DNA of 64,000 nucleotides from Actinoplanes flavus (GTDB lineage: Bacteria; Actinomycetota; Actinomycetes; Mycobacteriales; Micromonosporaceae). Under the pieces are notes generated by a model. The model ran no database searches, was not told the origin of the DNA, and saw only the letters and a program-made list of their open reading frames with translations. The stretch lies in assembly GCF_017592555.1 (NCBI RefSeq), contig NZ_JAGFNS010000002.1:439323-503322 (forward strand). The letters are read 5' to 3'. Shown piece after piece: positions 17,269 to 24,908 of the stretch (its first letter is position 1; the number at the start of each line of letters is the position of its first letter). Made by a program: the position numbers and the translations under genes.

Positions 17269-18533
17269 CGTTCTCTCACGAGCTTCGTCGCGATCATCGC
17301 GAACACCAGGCAGGCGCCGTACCCGGCCAGCGACCCGTAGGCCGCGCCGAGGATCCCGAGCCGCGGGATCAGCAGCAGGTACGCCGCGAAGCTCACCACG
17401 AAACCGGTGATCTCGGCGGCCGACACCAGCCCGCCGTGCCCCTTCGCGATCAGCAGGCCCAGGCTGACCCGGGACACCGCGTACAGGCCGGCCGCCACCA
17501 CCAGCGGCAGCACGACCACCTTGGCGTCCGCGTAGTCGTGGCCGAACAGCGGCTCGATCAGCAGGTACAGGCCACCGGCCACGACCGGGACCACCACCAG
17601 GGCGTACGCGCCGACGGCCAGCAGGATCGGCGCGGTCCGCAGCGTCCCCTCCCGGTGCGACGCCCGCCACCGGCCCAGACGGGAATCGGCGTAGGCCCGC
17701 ACCGGCCACGCCAGCAACTCGGTCATGGTCGCCACCGACGCGTAGTGGCCGAGCGCCGCGGTGGACGCCAGCGCCGGGATGACCAGGCGGTCCACCCGCA
17801 GCATCGCCATGTTGGACAGCGCGGCCGGGAACAGCGCCAGGCCCTCCCGCCGGACCTGACGGTTCACCGCCGGGTCGAGGGGGGTGGCGGCCGCGGTCAC
17901 CGGCAACCGCGTCCAGATCAGCAGGTAGACCACCGTGGGCGTGGCGCCGGCGAACAGGTAGGCCAGAAACCACAGCTCGGGACGGGCCGCTCCGGCCACG
18001 TACAGGCCGATCAGCATGGCCAGCAGCAGCAGCGCCTCGAGGACCCGGGCCACCAGGAAGTCCCGGACCCGGCCCACCGCGATCGCGATCGACCGGGTGG
18101 CCAGGCTGGCGGCCTCGATCAGCGCGAACACCGCCAGCATGGCGACGATCACCGGGCCCGGCGTCAACCGGTCCGGCGCGGCCAGGTGCCAGATCACCGC
18201 CCCGGAGAGGAAGACCAGGCACGGTACGGCGAGCAGGCGGCCGTACGCGCGGACGGCCGGAGCGGGCGCCACGTTGTGGTAGGCGGCCACGAAGCTGCGC
18301 TCGGTGCCCATCAGCAGGACCTGGGTGGCCAGGTACACCACCTGGAGCATGAGGGCGACCTCACCGCGATGGGTGGGACTGAGGGACCGGACCATCAGGA
18401 TGTTGGCCGCCATCGCCACCCCACCGGTCAGCACCTGCGAGGCCAGCAGCTGGACGGACGGTTCCCGCAGCACCCGGCCGGCCAGTGCCGCCGGGCGGGC
18501 CGGCGCGGCCTCCTCGACCCGCAGCTCACTCAC
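17265..18533 (-). CDS. Wzx-type oligosaccharide flippase
   Basis: A 422-residue protein with about twelve transmembrane helices, beginning with VQLLASQVLTGGVAMAANILMVRSLSPTHRGEVAL, the typical first segment of MOP-superfamily polysaccharide transporters. Residues such as LPLVVAAGLYAVSRVSLGLL and GLVSAAEITGFVVSFAAYLLLIP give the two-half layout. It would move a lipid-linked repeat unit across the cytoplasmic membrane for the neighbouring ligase/polymerase. Its start overlaps the chain-length gene by 8 bp and its stop overlaps the ligase start. Confidence 0.82.
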   Translation of the reverse strand: MSELRVEEAAPARPAALAGRVLREPSVQLLASQVLTGGVAMAANILMVRSLSPTHRGEVALMLQVVYLATQVLLMGTERSFVAAYHNVAPAPAVRAYGRLLAVPCLVFLSGAVIWHLAAPDRLTPGPVIVAMLAVFALIEAASLATRSIAIAVGRVRDFLVARVLEALLLLAMLIGLYVAGAARPELWFLAYLFAGATPTVVYLLIWTRLPVTAAATPLDPAVNRQVRREGLALFPAALSNMAMLRVDRLVIPALASTAALGHYASVATMTELLAWPVRAYADSRLGRWRASHREGTLRTAPILLAVGAYALVVVPVVAGGLYLLIEPLFGHDYADAKVVVLPLVVAAGLYAVSRVSLGLLIAKGHGGLVSAAEITGFVVSFAAYLLLIPRLGILGAAYGSLAGYGACLVFAMIATKLVRER

Positions 18534-20079
18534 CGCGCTGCTGCTCCTCGTCCGGAGTGGCCGCCGGCTCCTCCTGCGACGCCTCGCGCTGAGTGGGAAC
18601 CTCCGGCGTCTCCGGGCCGGGCGCCTTCTCGATCTCCGGGTCCACCACCCGGGCCCGGCCGCGCGCCGTCCCGACCGGGGGCAGCGAGACGAACGTGTCC
18701 TCCAACCGGGCGGACGGCTGATCCCCGTCCAACCCGAAGATCAGATCGGGGCTGTCCGCGCCGCCGACCTGCGCGGAGTCCTGCCAGGAGCCGCCGGTCG
18801 GCAGCTTGCGCGGCAGCGAGTTCAGCACCGCCCCGGCCAGCCGGGCGCCGACCCGTTGCAGCAGGTCGATCGACTTCTCCACATCGGCCGTCCGGGTCCG
18901 GTTGGCCCGCACCACGAGCAGCGCGTCGTCGGTGACGTGGGCCAGCACCGACGCGTCGGCCACCCCGTGCAGGGCGGGCGCGTCCACCAGCACGATGTCG
19001 TACCGCTCGGTCAGGGTCCGGACGGTGGCCGGCAGCCGGGGCGAGGCCAGCAGCTCACCGGGGTCGGGCGCGTGCTCCCCGGCCGGCAGCACGGTCACCC
19101 GGCCGCCCAGCGAGCTCTGCAGCACGTCCGGCACGCGGGCGGTTCCGGCGAGCACCTCGGCCAGGCCGGGCGAGGCCTCCAGCGACAGGTAGCGGCCGAC
19201 GCCGGGCGTACGCATGTTGGCGTCGACCAGCACGACCCGTGCCCCGGTCTCGGCCATCGCTATGGCCAGCCCGCACGCCACCGCCGTGGTGCCCTCCTTC
19301 CGGCTCGCGCCGGTGAGCAGCAGTGACCGGCCACGTTGCGGGATGCCGGCATGCGGGTCGGCGAGCACCGGCAGAAGGCTGCGCAGCCGCCGGAACGCCT
19401 CGGCCAGCGCCTGATCCGGGTGGCCGTCCCGGGGCCGCCCCCCGATCGAGATGACCCCGACCGAGTCGAGCCCGAGGCGCCGCAGATCGGCCTCGTCGGT
19501 GACCGTACGGGCCGTCGCCTCCCGGACCGCGACCGCGACCGCCCCGATGAGCAGCCCCAGCACGGCGGCGAAGCCGGCGTTGCGGCCCAGGTTGCCCGGC
19601 TCCTCCACGGTGACCGCGTCCTGCACGATCGAGACCGCCGGGGCGGGCCCGTCCCGCGGGTCGGCCGGCGCGCCGATCTGCCGGGCCAGGCCGACCAGGA
19701 CCGCCGCCGCGGTCGTGACGATCTGCCGGCTCTCCTCCTCGCTGTCGGCGACCGCCGACACCACCAGCAGGTCGGTGCCCTCACGTACCTGCGCCGACAG
19801 GCTCTTCTGCACCTCGCCGGCGGTGACCTCGGGACCCATCCGGTCGACCACGGCCTGGGCCACCCGGGGGCCGGTCAGCAGGGCGATGTACGAGTTGAGG
19901 CGCCGTGCCCCGGCGTCCGGATCGCCGGTGCCGGCGCTGACGAAGAGGGTCAGCGACGATGTGTAGCCGGGTGACCCGGCCGCCGTCAGGCCCGCCGCGA
20001 TGCCGGCCGCCACCAGCACCGGAACCACCAGCCAGAGCCATCGGCGCCGGCAGGCCCGTACGTAAGCGCGCAGTTCCAC
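18526..20079 (-). CDS. Wzz/Wzc-like chain-length determinant with degenerate ATPase domain
   Basis: A 517-residue polysaccharide co-polymerase. Helix 1 lies at about 14-34, a periplasmic-type Wzz domain with helices between, and helix 2 near 168-186. The cytoplasmic BY-kinase-like domain follows: Walker A region GASRKEGTT (257-265), A' strand VVLVDANMRTP and B strand YDIVLVDAPA. The canonical P-loop lysine (EGKS/T) is Thr here, and the C-terminal 90-residue tail (acidic, Pro/Glu-rich) contains no tyrosine. Autophosphorylation as in Wzc or CapB is therefore doubtful. It probably still sets chain length together with the flippase and ligase encoded downstream. Confidence 0.82.
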   Translation of the reverse strand: MELRAYVRACRRRWLWLVVPVLVAAGIAAGLTAAGSPGYTSSLTLFVSAGTGDPDAGARRLNSYIALLTGPRVAQAVVDRMGPEVTAGEVQKSLSAQVREGTDLLVVSAVADSEEESRQIVTTAAAVLVGLARQIGAPADPRDGPAPAVSIVQDAVTVEEPGNLGRNAGFAAVLGLLIGAVAVAVREATARTVTDEADLRRLGLDSVGVISIGGRPRDGHPDQALAEAFRRLRSLLPVLADPHAGIPQRGRSLLLTGASRKEGTTAVACGLAIAMAETGARVVLVDANMRTPGVGRYLSLEASPGLAEVLAGTARVPDVLQSSLGGRVTVLPAGEHAPDPGELLASPRLPATVRTLTERYDIVLVDAPALHGVADASVLAHVTDDALLVVRANRTRTADVEKSIDLLQRVGARLAGAVLNSLPRKLPTGGSWQDSAQVGGADSPDLIFGLDGDQPSARLEDTFVSLPPVGTARGRARVVDPEIEKAPGPETPEVPTQREASQEEPAATPDEEQQRGE

Positions 20080-20098
20080 GCTGACTTCCCCCGATTCG

Positions 20099-21331
20099 TC
20101 AGGACTGGACGGACTGCTTCTTCCGGCGGGCCGATCGGTTCAGCACCGCCTCGAACTCCTCGAACAGCAGGTCCCGGGAGAACCTCTCGACGGCCAGCCG
20201 GTACGCGGCCTCCCGGGCCTTCTTCAGCCACACCTCGTCACGCAGGTGCCGGACCAGCTGGTAACCGGCCTCGTCGGTGTCCTCCGGGTCGAGTACCAGG
20301 CCGGCCCCGGTCTCGGTGAGCAGGTCGGCCTGCCAGCCGCCGTAGTTGATGGCGATCGGCCGGGACGCGGCCAGCGCGTCGAAGAACTTGTTCGCCGAGT
20401 TGTCCCACAGCCCGCGGATCGGCCGGACCGTGCTGCTCGACATGGTGGCCGCGCCGAGGATCACCGGCAGCTCCGACTTGGGCACCTTCTCCCACATGTG
20501 CACCACGTCGCCGAGCAGGCCCAGTTCGGCGGCGAGCGCCTTGGTCGGCTCCCACTCCTTACCGTGGCCGACGATCAGGAACCGCACGTCCGCGTCCAGC
20601 TCGCGGGCCCGGCGCATGGCCCGCACCAGGTACTCCACGCCGTTGACCACGCCCAGCGCCCCGGTGTAGACCAGCAGCGGCCGGTCGCCGAGCCAGTCGT
20701 GCGACTCGCGGAACCGGCGCACCCGCTCCTCGTCGACGGCGAACAGGTCCAGGTCGGCGGCGTTCGGGATGACCGTGGTCGGGGTGCCCGGGCGGCGCGC
20801 CACCACGCCGGCGGCCATGCCGGGGGAGAGGGCGATCACCTCGGACGCGTTGCGGTAGGCGAAGGTCGCCAGGCCGCCGGCGAGGCGCTGGACCACCGGG
20901 TTGCGCAGCGCGCCCATCTCGATCGGCACCTCCGGCCAGAGGTCGCGGACCTCGAAGACGAACGGCGCGCGGCGCAGTTTCGCGGCGATCACGCCGGGCA
21001 CCGCCACGGTGAGCGGGGTGCTGGTGGCGAAGACCAGGTCCGCCCGGAGCCGGGCGGCCTTCGCGGTGGCCAGGACCATGAACTCGGCGAACGCGCGGAT
21101 CCGCCGGGCGTACGACATGTTGTTGTTGTAGGGGACCCGGAACCAGTGGACCGTGACGCCGTCCTCGTCCGTGGTGCGCCAGCCCAGGTCCCGGGTGCCC
21201 GGGGTGATGTCGGTGGTGATCACGTCCACCGTGTGCCCGCGTGCGACCAGGCGGCGGGCCTGCTCGTAGGAGCGGATCCCGCCGGCCATGCCCGGGTTGC
21301 AGTAGTACTGGTGGATGTAGACGATCCGCAT
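20099..21331 (-). CDS. GT4-family glycosyltransferase (WbuB-like)
   Basis: A 410-residue GT-B glycosyltransferase. The N-terminal MRIVYIHQYYCNPGMAGGIR with a GG loop is typical of WbuB-like amino-sugar transferases. The second domain has PLLVYTGALGVVNGVEYLVRAM, FLIVGHGKEW and the nucleotide-sugar region GLWDNSANKFFDALAASRPI, where GT4 enzymes carry their E-x7-E-type acid pair. It would add one sugar to the lipid-linked intermediate on the cytoplasmic side. It lies 6 bp after the aminotransferase gene. No priming phosphoglycosyltransferase gene occurs in this run. Confidence 0.85.
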   Translation of the reverse strand: MRIVYIHQYYCNPGMAGGIRSYEQARRLVARGHTVDVITTDITPGTRDLGWRTTDEDGVTVHWFRVPYNNNMSYARRIRAFAEFMVLATAKAARLRADLVFATSTPLTVAVPGVIAAKLRRAPFVFEVRDLWPEVPIEMGALRNPVVQRLAGGLATFAYRNASEVIALSPGMAAGVVARRPGTPTTVIPNAADLDLFAVDEERVRRFRESHDWLGDRPLLVYTGALGVVNGVEYLVRAMRRARELDADVRFLIVGHGKEWEPTKALAAELGLLGDVVHMWEKVPKSELPVILGAATMSSSTVRPIRGLWDNSANKFFDALAASRPIAINYGGWQADLLTETGAGLVLDPEDTDEAGYQLVRHLRDEVWLKKAREAAYRLAVERFSRDLLFEEFEAVLNRSARRKKQSVQS

Positions 21332-21337
21332 CTCGGT

Positions 21338-22438
21338 TCAGCCCTCCCGGATCGCGCCGACGACGCGTTCCCGGTCGTGTTCGGTCAGCGCGGATCCGCT
21401 GGGCAGGCACACCCCGCGGCGGAACAGGTCGGCGCTGACCTCGCCGCCGCGCACCACGCAGTCCTGGAAGACCGGTTGCAGGTGCATCGGCTTCCAGGCG
21501 GGCCGGGCCTCGATGTCGCGCTCGGCGAGCCGCGCGATGAGCCGGTCCCGGTCGCCGTCCACCAGCGCGCAGCTGAGCCAGTAGTTCGGGGTGCCGTAGC
21601 CGGCGACCGGCATGAAGGTGAGCTCCGGCAGCGCGGCCCGGTAGTACTCGAACGTCGCCCTGCGGGCCGCGATCATCTGGTCGAGGCGCTGCACCTGGCC
21701 CCGGCCCACCGCGGCGAGCAGGTTGCTGAGCCGGTAGTTGTAGCCGACCGTCCGGTGCTCGTAGTGCGGCACCGGCTCGCGGGCCTGGGTGGACAGGTGC
21801 CGGGCCTGCTTGGCGACCCGGCCGTCGTCGGTGACGAGCATCCCGCCGCCACCCGTGGTGATGATCTTGTTGCCGTTGAAGGACAGCACCCCGGCCAGCC
21901 CGAACGACCCGGCCGGCTGCCCACGGTAGGTGGCGCCCAGGGCTTCGGCGGCGTCCTCGATGAGCGGGACGCCGTACCGGTCGCAGGCCTCCATCAGCGG
22001 GTCGTAGTCGGCGCACTGGCCGTACATGTCGACGGTGATCACCGCGCGGGGCAGCTGGCCCCGCTCGGCCCGGGCGCGCAGCTCCTCGGCGACCAGGGCC
22101 GGGTCCACGTTCCAGCTGTCCGGGGTGGAGTCCACGAACACCGGGCGGGCGCCCAGGTAGACCACCGCGTTCGCGGTCGCCGCGAAGGTGAACGACGGCA
22201 CCAGCACGGTGTCGCCGCGCCGCACCCCGGCCGCGATGAGGGCCAGGTGCAGGGCCGCGGTGCCGCTGCTCAGCGCCACCGCGTGCCGCACACCGACGAG
22301 CTCGGCGACCTGCTCCTCGAAGGCGTCCAGGTCGGGGCCGACCGGGGCCACCCAGTTCGAGTCGAAGGCGTCCAGCAGGAGCTTGCGCTCGAGGTCGCCG
22401 ACGTCCGGTGGGGACAGGTAGATGCGGGTGTCAGTCAT
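21338..22438 (-). CDS. DegT/DnrJ/EryC1/StrS-family sugar aminotransferase
   Basis: A 366-residue PLP-dependent aminotransferase. It has NWVAPVGPDLDAFEEQVAELVG at the start, SSGTAALHLAL for phosphate binding, PLIEDAAEALGA with the cofactor-binding Asp, and SFNGNKIITTGGGG with the Schiff-base Lys. The sequence most resembles PglE/PseC-type enzymes that make 4-amino-4,6-dideoxy sugars from UDP-4-keto sugars. The amino sugar would feed the GT4 enzyme encoded just downstream. It overlaps the deacetylase gene by 8 bp. The 4,6-dehydratase needed before it is not in this window. Confidence 0.88.
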   Translation of the reverse strand: MTDTRIYLSPPDVGDLERKLLLDAFDSNWVAPVGPDLDAFEEQVAELVGVRHAVALSSGTAALHLALIAAGVRRGDTVLVPSFTFAATANAVVYLGARPVFVDSTPDSWNVDPALVAEELRARAERGQLPRAVITVDMYGQCADYDPLMEACDRYGVPLIEDAAEALGATYRGQPAGSFGLAGVLSFNGNKIITTGGGGMLVTDDGRVAKQARHLSTQAREPVPHYEHRTVGYNYRLSNLLAAVGRGQVQRLDQMIAARRATFEYYRAALPELTFMPVAGYGTPNYWLSCALVDGDRDRLIARLAERDIEARPAWKPMHLQPVFQDCVVRGGEVSADLFRRGVCLPSGSALTEHDRERVVGAIREG

Positions 22439-23201
22439 GGACGCGCGTCCTCACCGCCAGGATCGGCCAGGCGGGGTGCAGACCCTGCCGGTGGATGAAC
22501 ATCGGATCGCCGCCGGCGTGCATGGCCGGCCGCAGGGTGGTCGCGAAACTGCGGTAGCCGGCCTCGCGGGCCACCTCCACGTCCCGCTTGCGGAAGTCGA
22601 CGGCGGGGTGGCCGTACGGTGCGGCGAAGTCCCGGACCGGTACGCCGAGCTCGTCCTCGATCTCCCGTTTGGAGTCGACGATCTCCCGGGCCGCCGCGGC
22701 GTCGTCCTGGTCGGCGAGCCGGTGATGGGTGACCGTGTGCGACCCGAAGGCGAACCCGGCGGCCCGCAGCTCCCGGCAGTCGCGCCAGGTCAGGTTCCCC
22801 GGCTGCCCGACCATGCCGGAGGTGACGAAGAACATCGCCGGCACCGTCATCTCCAGCAGCACCGGCGCGGCCACGTCCCGCCAGGTCGGGTGGGCGTCGT
22901 CGAAGGACAGGCAGAACACCGGCCCGGTCAGTGGGCGCGCACCGCTGAGCACCCGTAACGCCTCGTCCCAGGACACCATCGGACCGATCGCGGACAGCGC
23001 CTCCAGGTGGCGGCGGAAGTCGCGGGCGTACTCGGCGGGAACGTCGTGGTAGAAGGGGAAGTACAGGCCCGGGGTGCTGGGCAGGCGGCGCCGGAGGCCC
23101 GCCGTGGCCAGGATGCGACCCTGCAACCGGGGCCGGGCGCGCAGCCGGCTGCGCAGGCCAAGCTCGTTCAGGCGTCGTTTGAAGGCAGTGGGCGGCTGCA
23201 T
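22431..23201 (-). CDS. Polysaccharide deacetylase (NodB homology, CE4)
   Basis: A 256-residue protein with NodB motifs in order: LSFDDAHPTW (catalytic and metal Asp pair), SHTVTHHRL (metal His pair) and FAAPYGHP (substrate-binding Arg replaced by Ala-Pro-Tyr). The N-terminal 40 residues are basic with no clear signal peptide, so it may act in the cytoplasm or be held at the membrane. ATG 23201 is chosen because GGGAGGG lies 9 bases upstream, although the frame opens at 23270. It is the first gene of the minus-strand glycan run and sits about 100 bp from a good promoter. Confidence 0.82.
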   Translation of the reverse strand: MQPPTAFKRRLNELGLRSRLRARPRLQGRILATAGLRRRLPSTPGLYFPFYHDVPAEYARDFRRHLEALSAIGPMVSWDEALRVLSGARPLTGPVFCLSFDDAHPTWRDVAAPVLLEMTVPAMFFVTSGMVGQPGNLTWRDCRELRAAGFAFGSHTVTHHRLADQDDAAAAREIVDSKREIEDELGVPVRDFAAPYGHPAVDFRKRDVEVAREAGYRSFATTLRPAMHAGGDPMFIHRQGLHPAWPILAVRTRVHD

Positions 23202-23309
23202 GGGATCGGCACCCTCCCGCTCGTTCGACAGGTCACGGCCACGGGTCGTCGCCCCGCGGCCTTCACCCACGATTGCAAATGCGCGAGAGGTGCGGCAGTA
23301 GCAATTGTC

Positions 23310-23338
23310 ATAATGAACGCGAAAGATATTCGCGTCAA
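23310..23338 (-). promoter_or_regulatory. Promoter for the glycan operon
   Basis: On the minus strand TTGACG (23338-23333) and CATTAT (23315-23310) are separated by exactly 17 bp in a locally A/T-rich stretch. This is the best sigma-70-type match in the region. Transcription would start near 23303 and give a leader of about 100 nt before ATG 23201. Confidence 0.6.
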
Positions 23339-23427
23339 TTGAAAATAGGCCCGATCGGCTTCTTGCGGAATGGTCTTATGGTTGAGCATCATCGTGCCGG
23401 CCGTGCTGTAATTCGATCGGGGACCCC

Positions 23428-24450
23428 ATGTTGAAGTTGCACCGGGTGGAACCGTCCGCCGACCTCTGGGCGGACCGGGCCACCTACGAGGATCGCCTGA
23501 TCTTTCACACCCGGGAGTGGATCCACTTCGTCGCCGAGTGCCAGCGCGCCGAGCCGCTGCTCGCCGTCGTCACCGACCGCGGTCGGCCCGTCGGCCACTT
23601 CACCGGCCTCCTGAGCAGGCGTTTCGGCATGCGGATCCTGGGCAGCCCGATGGCCGGGTGGACCACGTCGTACGTCGGTTTCAACCTGCGCCCGGGCGTC
23701 TCGCGCCGCGCCGCGCTGGAGGCGCTCATGCCGTTCGCCTTCGGTGAGGCCGGCGCCGCCCATCTGGAGATCCGCGATCGGGGCCTGACGGAAAACGATC
23801 TCGGCGGTCTCGGACTGCGCTGGGACGCCGCGCCCACCGCGGTCATCGACCTGAATCCGACAGAGGATCAACTCTTCGGGGCGATGGCGAGCGCATGCCG
23901 CCGAAACATCCGCAAGGCCGCGAAGTCCGGCGTCGTCATCGAGGACGCGGGTGATGATCCCGCATTCGCCGACGAATTCTACGATCAATTGCGTGATGTA
24001 TTCGCCAAACAGAATCTGGTACCGACCTATTCGGTGGACAGGGTTCGGTCGTTGATCCGTCACCTGGCGCCCGCCGGGAACCTCCTGCTGCTGCGGGCCC
24101 GGGACGCCGACGGCCGCAGCATCGCCACCGCCGTCCTGCCCTGGTACCACCGGACCATGTACTTCTGGGGCGGCGCCAGCTACCGCCCGTTCCAGCACCT
24201 GCGGCCCAACGAGGCCGTCATCTGGCACGCGCTGCGCTGGGCCAGGGAGCGTGGCGTCACCGAGTTCGACTTCGTCGGCGGCAACGCGTACAAGGCCAAG
24301 TACGGCACCACCGAGGTTCCGGTCCCGTGGGCGCGCCGCTCCCGGTCGCCGCTCGTCGCCCACCTGCGCGACGCGGCCAAACAGGGCTTCGCCCTGAAGC
24401 AGCGCACGGTCGCCCGCCTCACCCGCCCGTCGGTGGCCATCCCCGGCTGA
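23428..24450 (+). CDS. FemAB-like GNAT-fold transferase, divergent from the glycan operon
   Basis: A 340-residue protein of the FemAB-like class, more distant from the two paralogues at 11.6-14.9 kb. Landmarks are LGSPMAGWTTSYVGFNL, IDLNPTEDQLFGAMASACRRNIRKAAKSG, YFWGGASYRPFQHLRPNEAVIWHALRWA and EFDFVGGNAYKAKYGT, the typical end of the family where a lysine-rich turn closes the active site. The same family occurs as the FemAB protein of XrtA/PEP-CTERM exopolysaccharide loci. It is transcribed away from the deacetylase gene from a shared 226-bp region. Role: probably transfer of an amino acid or acyl group to the glycan. Confidence 0.75.
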   Translation: MLKLHRVEPSADLWADRATYEDRLIFHTREWIHFVAECQRAEPLLAVVTDRGRPVGHFTGLLSRRFGMRILGSPMAGWTTSYVGFNLRPGVSRRAALEALMPFAFGEAGAAHLEIRDRGLTENDLGGLGLRWDAAPTAVIDLNPTEDQLFGAMASACRRNIRKAAKSGVVIEDAGDDPAFADEFYDQLRDVFAKQNLVPTYSVDRVRSLIRHLAPAGNLLLLRARDADGRSIATAVLPWYHRTMYFWGGASYRPFQHLRPNEAVIWHALRWARERGVTEFDFVGGNAYKAKYGTTEVPVPWARRSRSPLVAHLRDAAKQGFALKQRTVARLTRPSVAIPG

Positions 24451-24908
24451 GGCGCGGGCCGCGGATCTTTCCGGCCCGGACCACCGATCTGCGCCCGGCG
24501 GGCGCGGCAAAGGCTTGCGTCGCAGTGGATCGCGGATCGCACGAAGGGGAACGCGTAGCCCGTACCGGTGAATGGTGGGTGAAGTCCGCGCCAACGAACC
24601 CCGGATCGAGCCGTGCCGGGTTTGAAAGACGATGAAACATGCGTAACTCGTGGCGGAAATATTGCGATGCCGCGATGCAGTGATGTTCGTCATCCGGAAC
24701 GCCGCCTCGATGATCAAAGTGCAGGTGAAACGGGACTTCTAGCTGCGCCGCGCGCATTTTGACATCGGCTTGAAACAATGTGAAAGAACTGCAAGAACTT
24801 GCAGAGAGTGGAGGATATCAATAGCGTGCGTTTCCGTGGTCCGGCCGGCCATGTCCGTATCGCGCTCCGTCCCGGTGGGGCGCGCGGAAATCGACCGAGG
24901 GAGACGTC
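24451..24908 (+). other. 458-bp intergenic region upstream of the subtilase gene
   Basis: No supportable gene. The left half is unremarkable. From about 24590 the sequence becomes less G+C-rich. It contains TTGACA at 24759-24764, TTGAAA at 24770-24775 and the palindrome-like operator at 24789-24804. A leader of about 100 nt then runs to ATG 24909, where CGAGGGAG serves as ribosome binding site. Confidence 0.5.
24789..24804 (+). promoter_or_regulatory. MalR-type operator upstream of the subtilase gene
   Basis: CTGCAAGAACTTGCAG is an imperfect palindrome (only the central AA differs). Its 14-base core TGCAAGAACTTGCA is identical, and in the same orientation relative to the gene, to the site 40 bp upstream of the alpha-amylase start. 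TTGCA/TGCAA pairs of this kind are known in Streptomyces amylase promoters as targets of the LacI-family maltose regulator MalR (Reg1). Confidence 0.65.

Noticed and set aside
20246..22498. 750-codon plus-strand frame opposite the aminotransferase and glycosyltransferase genes
   Set aside because: Very long but low-complexity Gly/Arg/Val/His composition, typical of antisense frames in 70% G+C DNA. The opposite strand has clear GT4 and DegT proteins.
9707..24450. Glycan run considered as an XrtA/PEP-CTERM exosortase system
   Set aside because: FemAB-like, deacetylase and chain-length proteins fit, but there is no exosortase, no PEP-CTERM sorting signal and no priming transferase in the window, and the gene order differs.
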